The notes under the pieces are model-generated. The model made no database searches and had not been told where the DNA came from. It saw only the letters and a list, made by a program, of their open reading frames with translations. Made by a program: the position numbers and the translations under genes. Shown piece after piece: positions 8,936 through 18,456 of a stretch of 64,000 bases of DNA (within the stretch, counting starts at the first letter, position 1; each line of letters begins with the position of its first letter). Origin of the DNA: Flavobacteriaceae bacterium Ga0077528. GTDB lineage: Bacteria; Bacteroidota; Bacteroidia; Flavobacteriales; Flavobacteriaceae. The stretch is from positions 124,001 through 188,000 of the forward strand of contig LNDX01000003.1 of the NCBI GenBank assembly GCA_001464475.1, written 5' to 3'.

Positions 8936-9739
8936 CTATTCTTCTTGAGGAGCTTGTAGCGTGATAGGCAATTGGTAAGAACATCTTACTTTTTTACCAT
9001 TTTGCTCAGCTGGAGTCCATTTTGGAGATTTTCTTAATACTCTTTCTGCTTCTTTTCCAGTTCCATAACCAATATCTCTTAAAACTTTGATATCTGTTAA
9101 TGAACCATCTTTTTCAACTACGAATTGAATAAAAACTTTTCCACCCGGACTATCAGAAGGAACGTTATAGTTGTTTTCGATAAATTTATAAAATTTAGCC
9201 ATACCACCTGGAAACTCAGGTTTTACTTCGATACCAGCTGAATTATAAATTGTATTATCTTCTTCAACTACTGCTGGACCTTTAGGTCCATCACCTGGAG
9301 GTGTTAAAACTAAATCGGCATTTGGATCACCTTTGATGTCTTCTTTACCAAGATTTTTGTCTTTAATATCCTCTACTTTTGGTGGCTCTTCTGTTACCTC
9401 ATTTGTTTTTGCCACTACTGGTTTAACAAATTTCACTTGATCCACTTTTGGTGGAGGCGGTGGAGGTGGCGGAAGATTTTCTTTAGGCTTTTCTTCTTTT
9501 GGTGGTAATTTTACAGTTGTAATTTTCTCATTTAATGACAAATCATCATCAGAAGAATCTGGGATTAAATTTATCAATAATGGAGTTGCCACTGCAAAAG
9601 AGAAAATAACCGCACCAATTATTAAAGCACGAACATTGGTCTTAGTATTGTCTTTACGCAATTCATAAGCACCATAACTTTTGTTACGTCCTTCAAAAAC
9701 GATGTCTAGCCATTTATTATTTAATAGGTCTAACTTCAT
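8936..9739 (-). CDS. tonB: Energy transducer TonB
   Basis: A 267-residue TonB. A cytoplasmic N-terminus with FEGRNKSYGAYELRK (conserved in Bacteroidota TonB) precedes one membrane anchor (ALIIGAVIFSFAVATPLL). A periplasmic Pro/Lys-rich spacer follows, including a run of eight prolines after ENL. The C-terminal TonB domain comes last (FIENNYNVPSDSPGGKVFIQ, VLRKSPKWTPAEQNGK). It couples the proton-motive force captured by ExbB/ExbD to outer-membrane transporters. It lies directly downstream of exbB and two exbD genes, a normal order in Flavobacteriaceae. Confidence 0.95.
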   Translation of the reverse strand: MKLDLLNNKWLDIVFEGRNKSYGAYELRKDNTKTNVRALIIGAVIFSFAVATPLLINLIPDSSDDDLSLNEKITTVKLPPKEEKPKENLPPPPPPPPKVDQVKFVKPVVAKTNEVTEEPPKVEDIKDKNLGKEDIKGDPNADLVLTPPGDGPKGPAVVEEDNTIYNSAGIEVKPEFPGGMAKFYKFIENNYNVPSDSPGGKVFIQFVVEKDGSLTDIKVLRDIGYGTGKEAERVLRKSPKWTPAEQNGKKVRCSYQLPITLQAPQEE

Positions 9740-9763
9740 TTTGTTTCTTTTTATTGTTAGTAC

Positions 9764-10336
9764 TTATTTAGCACCTTTATTAAGTTCTTCAGCTAATTTT
9801 TTCTCTGGATCAGAAAAATCATTAACTATTGCATAAGTAGGCACTTTACATATTGCCATTTCATCTAGGATATCAACTAAGTTTTTATAAGTTGATTTTT
9901 TAGTAGGTTTGATAATTACAATTAAACCTTTATCCTTGTCACCTGTTACCTCTGGAATTGATTTAACTCTAGGAAGTAAAACAGTTCTAATTCCTTCTTT
10001 TCCATAACCAATATCTTGAGGTTTTCCTCCTGGTTCTGGAGTTTCAATAAGTCCATGAAACCATTTGATTTTATCATTATCTCCTAGAATAACAGTAACT
10101 GTCCTCCTTTGGTCAACTTTAATATCAACAGGTGGTTTATCATCAGTTTCTTTATCAGGCAAACCCAAATCCATTGCTTTAGGTTTAGATAACGATGTCG
10201 TTAACATAAAGAACGTGATTAATAAGAATGCTAAATCCACCATTGCAGTTAAGTCAACTTTAGAGTTTTGCTTTTTACTTCTTACCTTACCTCCGCCTTT
10301 TTTACCGCCACCGTCGCCAGTATTTAATTCAGCCAT
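9764..10336 (-). CDS. exbD: Biopolymer transporter ExbD (second copy)
   Basis: A 190-residue ExbD/TolR protein. A Gly/Lys-rich cytoplasmic start is followed by the single membrane helix with the conserved proton-carrying Asp (VDLTAMVDLAFLLITFFMLT). The periplasmic domain then follows, ending in YAIVNDFSDPEKKLAEELNK. Paralogous to the neighbour at 10357; the two probably form the ExbD subunits around the ExbB pentamer. Gap to the other exbD is 20 bp. Confidence 0.93.
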   Translation of the reverse strand: MAELNTGDGGGKKGGGKVRSKKQNSKVDLTAMVDLAFLLITFFMLTTSLSKPKAMDLGLPDKETDDKPPVDIKVDQRRTVTVILGDNDKIKWFHGLIETPEPGGKPQDIGYGKEGIRTVLLPRVKSIPEVTGDKDKGLIVIIKPTKKSTYKNLVDILDEMAICKVPTYAIVNDFSDPEKKLAEELNKGAK

Positions 10337-10356
10337 TTTGTACTATCTTTTTTGAA

Positions 10357-10986
10357 TTAATAATTTTTACCTCTTGTACCAGTAACTAAATTAAAGCTAT
10401 TGATTTTTTGGTCCTGTAAAATATCCATAATTTTTTTGATGTTTGGATATTCTTGTTTAGCATCACCTCTAATGGCGAAGTCGAGATCTTTTTCTTTACC
10501 TAATTCAATATTTGCTTGACGCGCAGTATAAATCCAATCTTTTAATTGATTGTCTAAAGAATCCATCGGGATTCCTGGTTGTAAACCAGCCTTGTTTCTT
10601 TCTGCGCCTTTCATAGCAATAATTTGTTTAAGTGCTTGTATTGGCACACCAAACTCATCGATTAGAGCAAATTGAGCTGATTCTTCTGGTGTGAATTTCA
10701 CTCCATATTTATTACCCATTAACTCAAGTGTTTTTTCACGAACATCTCTGTCCTTCATTCCAAAAAACACCTTATCTTTTCCTTCACTTTTACCAACAGT
10801 CAACGTCACTAAACCAGTTTCAGGAAGTTTCACTTCTACTGTTGACGCTGGCGTTTCTACAGGCAATGGCTCAGGAGTCTTTGCTGTAGCTGTCAAAATG
10901 AAGAACGTAAGCAAAAGGAAAGCTACGTCACACATTGCTGTCATGTCGATAGATGCCGCCTTTTTAGACATTTTTATTTTTGCCAT
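10357..10986 (-). CDS. exbD: Biopolymer transporter ExbD (first copy)
   Basis: A 209-residue ExbD/TolR protein with the membrane helix IDMTAMCDVAFLLLTFFILT, which carries the conserved Asp, and a longer periplasmic part than its partner (insert around VKFTPEESAQFALIDEFGVP). It ends in IMDILQDQKINSFNLVTGT. It follows the ExbB/MotA/TolQ gene by 56 bp. Having two different ExbD proteins after one ExbB is usual in this family. Confidence 0.93.
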   Translation of the reverse strand: MAKIKMSKKAASIDMTAMCDVAFLLLTFFILTATAKTPEPLPVETPASTVEVKLPETGLVTLTVGKSEGKDKVFFGMKDRDVREKTLELMGNKYGVKFTPEESAQFALIDEFGVPIQALKQIIAMKGAERNKAGLQPGIPMDSLDNQLKDWIYTARQANIELGKEKDLDFAIRGDAKQEYPNIKKIMDILQDQKINSFNLVTGTRGKNY

Positions 10987-11042
10987 TTGTTATATATTTT
11001 TTTATCTAACACATTTTAATCTGTGCTAAAAAAAAGTTACTA

Positions 11043-11861
11043 TTATTTTAAACTTCCTCTCAATCTTCTGTAAGTATTAACGATTGCTGTACCAGCTTCG
11101 TCAATAGAATACGTTAAAGTATCGATTTTAGAAGTAAATAAGTTGTAAGTAACAATTGCTAAAGCAGAAGTAGAAATTCCTGTTGCAGTATTGATAAGTG
11201 CTTCAGAGATACCATTTGCTAATAAAGCTTGGTCAGGAGTACCAGCAGTTGCTAATGCACCAAACGCTTTAATCATACCTGTTACTGTTCCTAATAATCC
11301 TGCAAGAGTTCCTAAAGATACTAATGTAGAAAGAATAGTCATGTGTTTTTCTAACATTGGCATTTCTAATGAAGTAGCTTCTTCGATTTCTTTGTGAATC
11401 ATTTCAGCAGCTTCTTCGCTTGAGAAACCTTCTTTTTTAACGTCTTGGTATTTAACTAATGCAGCTCTAATAGCATTTGCTACTGAACCTTTTTGTTTAT
11501 CACAAGCATCAATTGCATCTTCAATGTTACCACCAGCAATGCTAGATTGAACTTTTTTCATAAAAGCATCTAAGTTACCTTTTCCAGCAGCTTTAGAAAT
11601 AACGAAATATCTTTCGAAAGAGAAAACGATTACCATTAATAATAATCCCATTAAGACTGGTACAATTGGACCTCCTTTGTATACCATCGCTAAATAATTT
11701 CCAGGAAGTGGATGTCCTGTGTTAACTCCTCCTTCGAAGTTTGCACCATTACCCATAATAAATTGCCAAATTATCCATCCAACAAAAATACATGCTACGA
11801 TGATAATTCCAGAAATCATTCCTCCTCCGTTTGAACCGTTGTCTTTTTTAACGTTTGCCAT
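11043..11861 (-). CDS. exbB: MotA/TolQ/ExbB proton channel family protein
   Basis: A 272-residue inner-membrane proton channel subunit. Membrane segment 1 is near residues 14-36 (MISGIIIVACIFVGWIIW), segment 2 around PVLMGLLLMVIVFSFERYF, and segments 3-4 lie in the conserved ExbB block (LVSLGTLAGLLGTVTGMIKA, then LINTATGISTSALAIVTYNL). First gene of the ExbB-ExbD-ExbD-TonB unit; a TAAATTTG promoter element lies about 64 bp upstream. Confidence 0.94.
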   Translation of the reverse strand: MANVKKDNGSNGGGMISGIIIVACIFVGWIIWQFIMGNGANFEGGVNTGHPLPGNYLAMVYKGGPIVPVLMGLLLMVIVFSFERYFVISKAAGKGNLDAFMKKVQSSIAGGNIEDAIDACDKQKGSVANAIRAALVKYQDVKKEGFSSEEAAEMIHKEIEEATSLEMPMLEKHMTILSTLVSLGTLAGLLGTVTGMIKAFGALATAGTPDQALLANGISEALINTATGISTSALAIVTYNLFTSKIDTLTYSIDEAGTAIVNTYRRLRGSLK

Positions 11862-11924
11862 TTTTTAAAATTTTAAGTTTTTAATAATTTATAAGTTTTA
11901 GTTGTAAGTAAACTTGAATAGGAG

Positions 11925-11932
11925 CAAATTTA
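11925..11932 (-). promoter_or_regulatory. Promoter -7 element for exbB
   Basis: TAAATTTG on the minus strand, matching the Bacteroidota consensus TAnnTTTG. It would give an exbB leader of about 60 bases. No clear TTG is seen at -33; that position is a T-run. Confidence 0.45.
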
Positions 11933-12250
11933 ATTTTTTAGTTTAAATAAAAAAACTTTTTTTGTTATTTATAACATTATCTTTAATCACACAAATTCAT
12001 AGAATTTATTCTATTGAAAATTTAATTTTAATGTTAAATATTTAAAAGTTTCAATTATAACTAATTAAAAACTCAATAAATCCTAATCTTAATAACGTTT
12101 AATTAACTGCATTTATTATTATTATAGAGGTGAAAAAAGCAGAAAAGGTTGGGAAGAGGTAAAAAAATGAATCATATAGGGACATTTAGAGAAGTGAAAA
12201 AATGTATTATATTCGCTTTAAATTAAAAAATCATTCTAATTTTCATAATA
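11933..12250. other. AT-rich divergent intergenic region, nothing further recognised
   Basis: About 320 bp between the divergent exbB and HerA-like genes, extremely AT-rich. I see no conserved RNA, no terminator and no convincing ORF. A TATATTCG resembling a -7 box lies at 12208-12215, 35 bp before the HerA-like start, without a matching TTG. Confidence 0.4.
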
Positions 12251-13759
12251 ATGAGTAAAAAAGATAACTTCATTCAGCACATTAAAGAAGGTTACACTTC
12301 TAAAGGAGAAAGTATAATTCTAGGAGCTGCAATATTAGACGCCGAACCTGTTGGAGAAACTCAAGTTAGAATTCCACTGAAAACATTAAACCGTCATGGA
12401 TTAATTGCAGGAGCAACTGGAACTGGAAAAACTAAAACCATTCAAGTACTTTCTGAGCAATTGTCTTCTTTTGGAATTCCTGTTTTAATGATGGATATCA
12501 AAGGTGATTTTTCTGGAATAGCGCAACCTGGTGAAGAGAAACCTTTTATTACAGAACGTCATGCAAAAATTAATATTCCCTACTCTACAAGTTCTTTTCC
12601 AGTTGAGCTAATGACACTTTCTGCTCAAGATGGTGTGAGAATGAGAGCAACCATTTCTGAATTTGGACCTGTATTATTTTCAAGAATATTAGATTTAAAT
12701 GATACTCAAGCTGGAGTGATGGCGGTTATCTTTAAATATTGTGATGATAACAAAATGCCTTTGTTGGATTTAAAAGACATCAAAAAAGTCCTTAATTATA
12801 TAACTGAAGAGGGAAAAGATGAAATTTCTGAAAACTACGGAAAGATATCAACGGCTACTACCGGAACAATTCTAAGAAAAATTATTGAACTAGAACAACA
12901 AGGAGGCGATTTCTTTTTTGGAGAAAAATCATTCGAAATTGATGATTTAATGAGAATCGACGAAAACGGAAAAGGATACATTAATATATTACGTCTAACA
13001 GATATTCAAGATAAACCAAAATTATTCTCGACATTTATGTTGAGTTTATTGGCTGAAATTTATCAACAAATGCCTGAAAAAGGTGATGTTGATCAACCAG
13101 AATTAGTTTTATTCATTGATGAAGCACATTTAATTTTTGACGAAGCTAGTAAAGTACTTTTAGATCAAATAGAAACAATTATCAAGCTTATTCGTTCAAA
13201 AGGAATTGGTGTTTACTTTGTTACACAAAACCCTATGGATATTCCTAAAGGTGTTTTGGCTCAATTAGGTTTGAAAATTCAACATGCATTGAGAGCTTTT
13301 ACAGCAAATGATAGACAAGCCATCAAACAAACTGCAGATAATTATCCAACTTCTGATTACTATCAAACTGATGAAGTTTTGACTTCGCTTGGAATTGGAG
13401 AAGCTTTTGTGACTGCATTAAATGAAAAAGGAATTCCAACACCTTTGGCTGCAACAATGCTTCGCGCTCCTCAAAGTAGAATGGATATTTTGGTGGATTC
13501 AGAAATTGAAGCTATCAATGCAAAATCAAAACTTGTAAAAAAATATGCCGAAGAAATCGACAGAGAAAGTGCTTACGAAATTCTAACTAAAAAAATTGAA
13601 GAAGCATTTGAACAAGCTGAAGAAACTGAAGTAGAAGAAAAGAAAAGCAACGAACCTAGTACTGCAGAAGTTATCGGTAAATCGGTTACTAAAGTGGTTA
13701 CGAGTGCAAGTTTCATTCGTGGCGTTTTTGGAATTTTGATGAAGATTTTTAGAAAGTAA
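12251..13759 (+). CDS. HerA-like (DUF853) ATPase
   Basis: A 502-residue P-loop ATPase of the HerA/FtsK superfamily, DUF853 branch (E. coli YjgR type). Walker A is HGLIAGATGTGKTKT (near residue 55) and Walker B is LVLFIDEAHLIFDEA (near residue 288). GIGVYFVTQNPMDIPKGVL is the typical motif after Walker B, and an arginine-bearing IQHALRAFTANDRQAIKQTA follows. The C-terminus has an acidic coiled stretch and a basic hydrophobic end. It is presumably a hexameric DNA or protein translocase; its biological role is not established. No NurA nuclease gene is nearby, so it is not the archaeal-type HerA-NurA pair. Confidence 0.9.
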   Translation: MSKKDNFIQHIKEGYTSKGESIILGAAILDAEPVGETQVRIPLKTLNRHGLIAGATGTGKTKTIQVLSEQLSSFGIPVLMMDIKGDFSGIAQPGEEKPFITERHAKINIPYSTSSFPVELMTLSAQDGVRMRATISEFGPVLFSRILDLNDTQAGVMAVIFKYCDDNKMPLLDLKDIKKVLNYITEEGKDEISENYGKISTATTGTILRKIIELEQQGGDFFFGEKSFEIDDLMRIDENGKGYINILRLTDIQDKPKLFSTFMLSLLAEIYQQMPEKGDVDQPELVLFIDEAHLIFDEASKVLLDQIETIIKLIRSKGIGVYFVTQNPMDIPKGVLAQLGLKIQHALRAFTANDRQAIKQTADNYPTSDYYQTDEVLTSLGIGEAFVTALNEKGIPTPLAATMLRAPQSRMDILVDSEIEAINAKSKLVKKYAEEIDRESAYEILTKKIEEAFEQAEETEVEEKKSNEPSTAEVIGKSVTKVVTSASFIRGVFGILMKIFRK

Positions 13760-13792
13760 CTAAATTGGAAAAAGAATTTAGACAATGATATT

Positions 13793-14158
13793 ATGAAAAA
13801 ATACTTAATCCAAAAAACACCTTTTGTAGTTCCAACTACTGATGGCAAATTGATTGAAGAACATCATGGAAAAGTCGCTACAAATAATAATGACATTTCA
13901 ATTGCTCACATGATTGCACCACCAAAATGGAGTGAACCGTTTCAAACACCTGAATTTGAAGAATACACTTATATTATTTCAGGTAAAAAGCAATTCATTA
14001 TTGAAAGTGAAGTTGTTGTTTTAGAAACTGGTCAATCTATAAAAATTGAAGCAAATACAAGAGTTCAATATTCTAATCCGTTTGATGAACCTTGTGAATA
14101 TATTGCAATTTGCAAACCGGCATTCGATTTCACAAAAGTGAATAGAGAGGAAATTTAG
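13793..14158 (+). CDS. Cupin domain-containing protein
   Basis: A 121-residue single-domain cupin. The beta-barrel is visible as FEEYTYIISGKKQFIIESE and LETGQSIKIEANTRVQYSNP. The usual HxH pair of cupin motif 1 is absent: the equivalent stretch reads APPKWSEPFQTPEFEEYTY, so metal binding, if any, is atypical. It lies 33 bp after the HerA-like gene and converges on kmo. It is too short and lacks the ligands for 3-hydroxyanthranilate dioxygenase, which would otherwise be a tempting guess here. Confidence 0.8.
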   Translation: MKKYLIQKTPFVVPTTDGKLIEEHHGKVATNNNDISIAHMIAPPKWSEPFQTPEFEEYTYIISGKKQFIIESEVVVLETGQSIKIEANTRVQYSNPFDEPCEYIAICKPAFDFTKVNREEI

Positions 14159-14162
14159 TAAA

Positions 14163-14190
14163 CAGTTTTCAGTTTTCAGTTTTCAGTTTT
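14163..14190. repeat. Heptamer tandem repeat TTTTCAG
   Basis: Four copies of a 7-bp unit (CAGTTTT) in the junction of the cupin and kmo genes. It supplies the stop codon and last residues (KTEN) of kmo. Member of the 7-bp-period repeat family seen elsewhere in the window. Confidence 0.85.
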
Positions 14191-15518
14191 TGTAGAATCA
14201 AGTTCTCTACTTCTTCTGAATTCCATTTATTTTCAATATTTTCTATTTTCAAAATATCTTCCATGATTTTATTTTGAAAATCACCTATGGCTAATGCTTC
14301 AGAATAAGGTTGCAAACTAAAAGTTACTCGACTATAAAGCGGCATCCATTTGTCAGGATGTTTGTCTGAAAACCATTTTTCAATTTTCTTTTGAAGAAGA
14401 AATTTTTCATCAGCGGTTTTCGAACTCATTTCCATGAAATTTCTATAGGAAAGTTCGGCAATAGCATCTGTATTTGGTTTTCTAGAGTTTTCGTAATCGT
14501 TTAACAAATTTGCCCAATCATCACCATATTTTTCAATCATATTGTTTAAAACGGTAATATCTTCAAATCCGGCGTTCATTCCGTGACCATAAAATGGAAC
14601 TATAGCATGACAAGCATCACCTATTAGAGCAACTTTATCACTAAAAGTCCATGGAAAACATTTCATAGTAACCAAATAACTCGTTGGATTTTTAAAGAAA
14701 TCTTCCACAAGATTTGGAATTACTTCTTTTGTATCTGGAAAATGTTTTGCGAAAAATTCAACTAATTGTTCCTTTGTTTTTAATTCTTCAAAAGAATTTT
14801 CTCCATCGTGAGGCATAAACAATGTACAGGTAAAACTTCCATTAGGATTTGCTAATGCCATAAGCATGAAATTTCCTCTTGGCCATATATGCAATGCGTT
14901 TTTATTTAGCTTATGTGTTCCATCAGGATTTGCAGGAATATTTAATTCTTTGTAACCAATATTTAAAAACTCTTGTGAATAGTTAAACATACTCTGGCGT
15001 TGCATTCTATGTCTAATTCTTGAAAACGCACCATCGGCACCAAAAGTAATATCATAGTCTTTAGTAAACCACTCGCCTCTTTCGGTTTCACCAATTGAAA
15101 TTGTTGCAGTGTTTAAATCTACATCCCAAACCTTTTGCTCAAAGTAAAAATCAACTCCGGCTTGTTCCGCTAAGTCTACCATTTTTTTATTCAACAATCC
15201 TCTTGAAAGCGAATAAATTACTTCACCATCTTTACCATAAAATTGCTCGTTTACAGTATCTACACCAACATGAATCGCTCTTTTTTCAACAGGAATACCT
15301 ATTCCAAGCACTTCATCTTCTAAACCAACATCTTTTAGTGCTTTTATTCCTCTATCAGAAAGTACTAGATTAATAGAACGACCTGAAAAATTAATTTTTC
15401 TAATATCAGGACTTCTGTCATAAACATGAACTGTATGACCAAGTTTTTTAAGGTAGATTGCCAATAAGGTTCCTACTAAACCTGAACCTACAATGGCTAT
15501 TTTTTTGGGAGTTTGCAT
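14169..15518 (-). CDS. kmo: Kynurenine 3-monooxygenase
   Basis: A 449-residue FAD-dependent hydroxylase that converts L-kynurenine to 3-hydroxykynurenine with NADPH and oxygen. The FAD Rossmann motif is IVGSGLVGTLLAIYLKKLG at the N-terminus. The second FAD signature is GDACHAIVPFYGHGMNAGFED, with the conserved GD. SGRSINLVLSDRGIKAL is characteristic of this enzyme. Length fits the family. The last codons are made from a heptamer repeat. Kynureninase is encoded 4 kb away, giving two consecutive steps of tryptophan breakdown. A TAAATTTG element lies 22 bp upstream of the start. Confidence 0.94.
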   Translation of the reverse strand: MQTPKKIAIVGSGLVGTLLAIYLKKLGHTVHVYDRSPDIRKINFSGRSINLVLSDRGIKALKDVGLEDEVLGIGIPVEKRAIHVGVDTVNEQFYGKDGEVIYSLSRGLLNKKMVDLAEQAGVDFYFEQKVWDVDLNTATISIGETERGEWFTKDYDITFGADGAFSRIRHRMQRQSMFNYSQEFLNIGYKELNIPANPDGTHKLNKNALHIWPRGNFMLMALANPNGSFTCTLFMPHDGENSFEELKTKEQLVEFFAKHFPDTKEVIPNLVEDFFKNPTSYLVTMKCFPWTFSDKVALIGDACHAIVPFYGHGMNAGFEDITVLNNMIEKYGDDWANLLNDYENSRKPNTDAIAELSYRNFMEMSSKTADEKFLLQKKIEKWFSDKHPDKWMPLYSRVTFSLQPYSEALAIGDFQNKIMEDILKIENIENKWNSEEVENLILQKLKTEN

Positions 15519-15540
15519 TATCTTTTTATAAGCGGTTTTG

Positions 15541-15548
15541 CAAATTTA
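15541..15548 (-). promoter_or_regulatory. Promoter -7 element for kmo
   Basis: TAAATTTG on the minus strand, a perfect TAnnTTTG match, 22 bp before the kmo start in the gap after the acylase gene. The nearest TTG upstream is 25 bp away, longer than usual. Confidence 0.5.
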
Positions 15549-15559
15549 TCGAATTATAT

Positions 15560-17947
15560 TTACATCTTACTGACAAAAACCAACTTTGTTGATGTTTCCA
15601 TAATCTCTTTCTTATTCATCTTCATTTTTCTGAATTTGCCTTGATTGTACATTTCGGCTTGGTCATTATAATGCTTACTCATTGGATTTCCTGAATTTCC
15701 TGTTGGCAAAATACTCACACTATTTTCAACATCAGAAAAATCGATAATTCTTCTTGTTGATGGTCCAGATTTTACCTCATATTTCCCATTAGCAGAAAAA
15801 CCCATTGCTAAATTATTAATCACTTCATTGCTTCCTGCTACTTCAAATTTTCCGACATTAAAAAATGAAGATAAAAGTTCAATTTGACCAATTGGATGAA
15901 CGTGTTCCAAAGTATGAACCCTATTCCAAGTCCATTTTGAAATGTCATTTCCAAGTTGCTTTTCGAGTTCGGCAACAGTTTCTCTAAATGATTTTGTTAG
16001 AATTTCTTTACGAGTTTCTTTTTTATCTTTAGTTTTAGAATTATCCCACCAAACTGAATTTTCGTTAGCTACTTGAGGTTCAATTATTTGCTTAATCACA
16101 TGTGTTGAAAGCAAAGCCGAAAATTTATCTTTACCCAATTCGTCTTGAAAAGTATTTTCTAAATATCTATAGATTAATTTATTATAAATAGTTGATTGAA
16201 TAGTAGTTAATTCGTTTTCGCCATCCCATTTTACTAAAGAATACATTGCGTCTTTTTCTAAACGAGAAAAATCATTGGTATTCAAACTTGAAACAATTGA
16301 TATGGCATTTTTTGCTGAATTGGTTGAAGTATTATCCAAAATCATTTTTTCAACATCCTTAGAAGTCCAATTGTTTTTTGGAAAAAGTATACTTTCAATT
16401 CTCATTGCTCTATCTTTTGGTAAATAATATCCAGGATACAAATAACCATCAACGGCTTCTGTCTGATTATTGGAAGAATATACATAATTCCAACTCGGAT
16501 TTAAGGCTGTTGGATTTTTAGAAAAATCAAGAAACTCTTTTTTATCATCTTCACCATTACTTCCATTTAAAATGAAATTTGGGTTGACATTTTTTGGTAA
16601 TTTATACAATTTTCCTGCGGCAGTCCATGAGATATTATTTTGAGCATCGCCATACATAATGTTCAATCCTGGCGCATGAATAAGTTCAATATTTGTTCTA
16701 AAATCGGTTATATTTTTAGAATGACTTAAATGATAAACTGCATCTAAAATTTGATTTTTTTGCTGTGTATAAATCCACGAAAGTGCAATAGGTTTATCGA
16801 TAGAAATAGTATTCAAAACTCCATTCATAATGGGTCCATGTATACTTTCTTTTATGTTTAAAACAATATCGAAACTGTCTTTTACTTTGATGGTTTTTTT
16901 TCGATTCTTAAAATCTAAAAACTCATTTTTATACTTGTATTGATTTTCATTCTTCTGATTAATTTCCTCTTGAAACAAATCTATATCGTCGTTTTCAAAC
17001 ATCGTTAATCCATAAGCATAGTCTCGATTATGTCCTAAAAGTGGAAATGGAGTTCCTGCCAAATAGTAGCCATAAATTTCGTAATCTGGACAAGAAATAT
17101 GTGCCTCATACCAAGTACAAGGTTGTGCAAAACCGATATGCGGATCGTTGGCAAAAATTACTTTTCCATTTTTGGTTTTTTGTGAACCTATTACCCAACT
17201 ATTACTTCCAATAAATGCTGGAACTGGTGAATTGTCTAAAATACTTGCTACTTGTTTAGAAATCTCGGAATAATTGGAAACTTCGCCTTCAAAACTTTTT
17301 AATTGAACAGCACCAAAAGAACCATCAAGTCCAAAATCTTTCAAATATTCTGAACCCAAATTATCACGAATATCGGTCATTAAAGGATCTGTTTTTTGAG
17401 CCATTGCAAAACTAAATGACATAAATCCGAAGATATTATAAACATCTTTTAGAGTAAATGGTTTCTTTTCTAAACCTAATAAAGTGTATTCGACTGGAGT
17501 TTTTCCGTTTTCAATGTATTGATTTATTCCATCAAGATAAGCCATTGATAATTTATAACTTTCTGAATTTTTATCAATATTCGCCACAGCTTTTTCAGAA
17601 TTTTCATCAATACCTAAACCAACAAAAAACATATCCGTTTTAGAAACTTTACTCCCAAAAAGTTCCGATAATCTTCCTGCAGCAATTCTTCTTAACAATT
17701 CCATTTGCCATAATCTATCTTGCGCATGAACATAACCTAAAACTACTTGAGCATCGGTTTGATTAGCGGCATAAATATGTGGAATTCCATATTCGTCAAA
17801 GAAAACTTCTGTGTTTTTAGAAATGTTTTTTATGTCAACTTCACCTTCGTATTGAGGTTTTGTTGTTTGAAGATAAATGTAAAGTGAAAGTGCAATTAGA
17901 AGTAGTAGTGCGACAAAAATGAGTAATGCTTTTTTGAATTTTTTCAT
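15560..17947 (-). CDS. Penicillin acylase family protein (Ntn hydrolase)
   Basis: A 795-residue precursor of an N-terminal-nucleophile amidase. The N-terminal anchor (ALLIFVALLLLIALSLYIYL) is followed by the alpha chain (DEYGIPHIYAANQTDAQVVL, VHAQDRLWQMELLRRIAAGR). The maturation site comes next, where the beta chain would begin at the catalytic Ser in GSNSWVIGSQKT. Later motifs (ANDPHIGFAQPCTWYEAH, HNRDYAYGLTMFENDDIDLF, IMYGDAQNNISW) are complete, so autoprocessing and activity are likely. Natural substrates of such enzymes include acyl amides such as N-acyl amino acids or acyl-homoserine lactones; the substrate here is unknown. Confidence 0.9.
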   Translation of the reverse strand: MKKFKKALLIFVALLLLIALSLYIYLQTTKPQYEGEVDIKNISKNTEVFFDEYGIPHIYAANQTDAQVVLGYVHAQDRLWQMELLRRIAAGRLSELFGSKVSKTDMFFVGLGIDENSEKAVANIDKNSESYKLSMAYLDGINQYIENGKTPVEYTLLGLEKKPFTLKDVYNIFGFMSFSFAMAQKTDPLMTDIRDNLGSEYLKDFGLDGSFGAVQLKSFEGEVSNYSEISKQVASILDNSPVPAFIGSNSWVIGSQKTKNGKVIFANDPHIGFAQPCTWYEAHISCPDYEIYGYYLAGTPFPLLGHNRDYAYGLTMFENDDIDLFQEEINQKNENQYKYKNEFLDFKNRKKTIKVKDSFDIVLNIKESIHGPIMNGVLNTISIDKPIALSWIYTQQKNQILDAVYHLSHSKNITDFRTNIELIHAPGLNIMYGDAQNNISWTAAGKLYKLPKNVNPNFILNGSNGEDDKKEFLDFSKNPTALNPSWNYVYSSNNQTEAVDGYLYPGYYLPKDRAMRIESILFPKNNWTSKDVEKMILDNTSTNSAKNAISIVSSLNTNDFSRLEKDAMYSLVKWDGENELTTIQSTIYNKLIYRYLENTFQDELGKDKFSALLSTHVIKQIIEPQVANENSVWWDNSKTKDKKETRKEILTKSFRETVAELEKQLGNDISKWTWNRVHTLEHVHPIGQIELLSSFFNVGKFEVAGSNEVINNLAMGFSANGKYEVKSGPSTRRIIDFSDVENSVSILPTGNSGNPMSKHYNDQAEMYNQGKFRKMKMNKKEIMETSTKLVFVSKM

Positions 17948-17976
17948 AAAGTAAGATAAAACTCAAAGTTAAATAA

Positions 17977-18007
17977 AAAATCCGCAACAATTACTGCTGC
18001 GGATTTT
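17977..18007 (-). terminator. Intrinsic terminator of the glycine-zipper gene
   Basis: 10-bp stem AAAATCCGCA / TGCGGATTTT; on the minus strand it is followed by TTTTTTATTT. Confidence 0.85.
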
Positions 18008-18027
18008 AAAAATTTTATTTTAAATTT

Positions 18028-18456
18028 TTATTTTTTACTACTGTCAATTATTGCACCTGTTCCAGCGCCAACTCCAGCTCCAGCAAGTCCGCCAATAATG
18101 GCACCTTCACCTTTTTTCTTGCTAATTGCAGCACCAGTTATTGCACCAACTCCAGCTCCAATTACAGCGCCTTTTGCTGCTCCACTCCATCCTTTTCTTT
18201 TTGTTGTTGCTGTAGTTGTTGCACCTGATGACTGAGTTCTTGAAGCATTATTAACTACAATTACTTCTTTCTCTTTTGCAATTTTAGCAGCATCAACTTT
18301 CATCGAATCAATAATTCTTTGTTTTTCTGCTACAACTTTCATTGAATCAATAACAACTTGTTTTTCTGAATCTACAACACCAGATTTGTCTGAATTTTTA
18401 CAAGAAGTAAAAAACATCATTCCTAAAATTGTTACCGAAACTAATAAATTCCTCAT
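18028..18456 (-). CDS. Glycine-zipper lipoprotein
   Basis: A 142-residue predicted lipoprotein (lipobox Cys in MFFTSCKNS). The middle is coiled and low in complexity: two near-identical IDSMKVVAEKQ / IDSMKVDAAK copies, then a Ser/Thr/Ala spacer. The end is a glycine-zipper domain (AAKGAVIGAGVGAITGAA and GAIIGGLAGAGVGAGTGA) of the kind that packs helices in membranes. Function unknown; such proteins are envelope structural or stress-related. It has its own terminator. An 8-bp inverted repeat (GTACCTTT / AAAGGTAC, 18459-18486) lies right before the start and overlaps a TACCTTTA that could be its -7 box. Confidence 0.82.
   Translation of the reverse strand: MRNLLVSVTILGMMFFTSCKNSDKSGVVDSEKQVVIDSMKVVAEKQRIIDSMKVDAAKIAKEKEVIVVNNASRTQSSGATTTATTKRKGWSGAAKGAVIGAGVGAITGAAISKKKGEGAIIGGLAGAGVGAGTGAIIDSSKK

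Noticed and set aside
13793..14158. Cupin as 3-hydroxyanthranilate 3,4-dioxygenase to complete the kynurenine route
   Set aside because: Too short, and the metal-binding His residues of that enzyme are missing.
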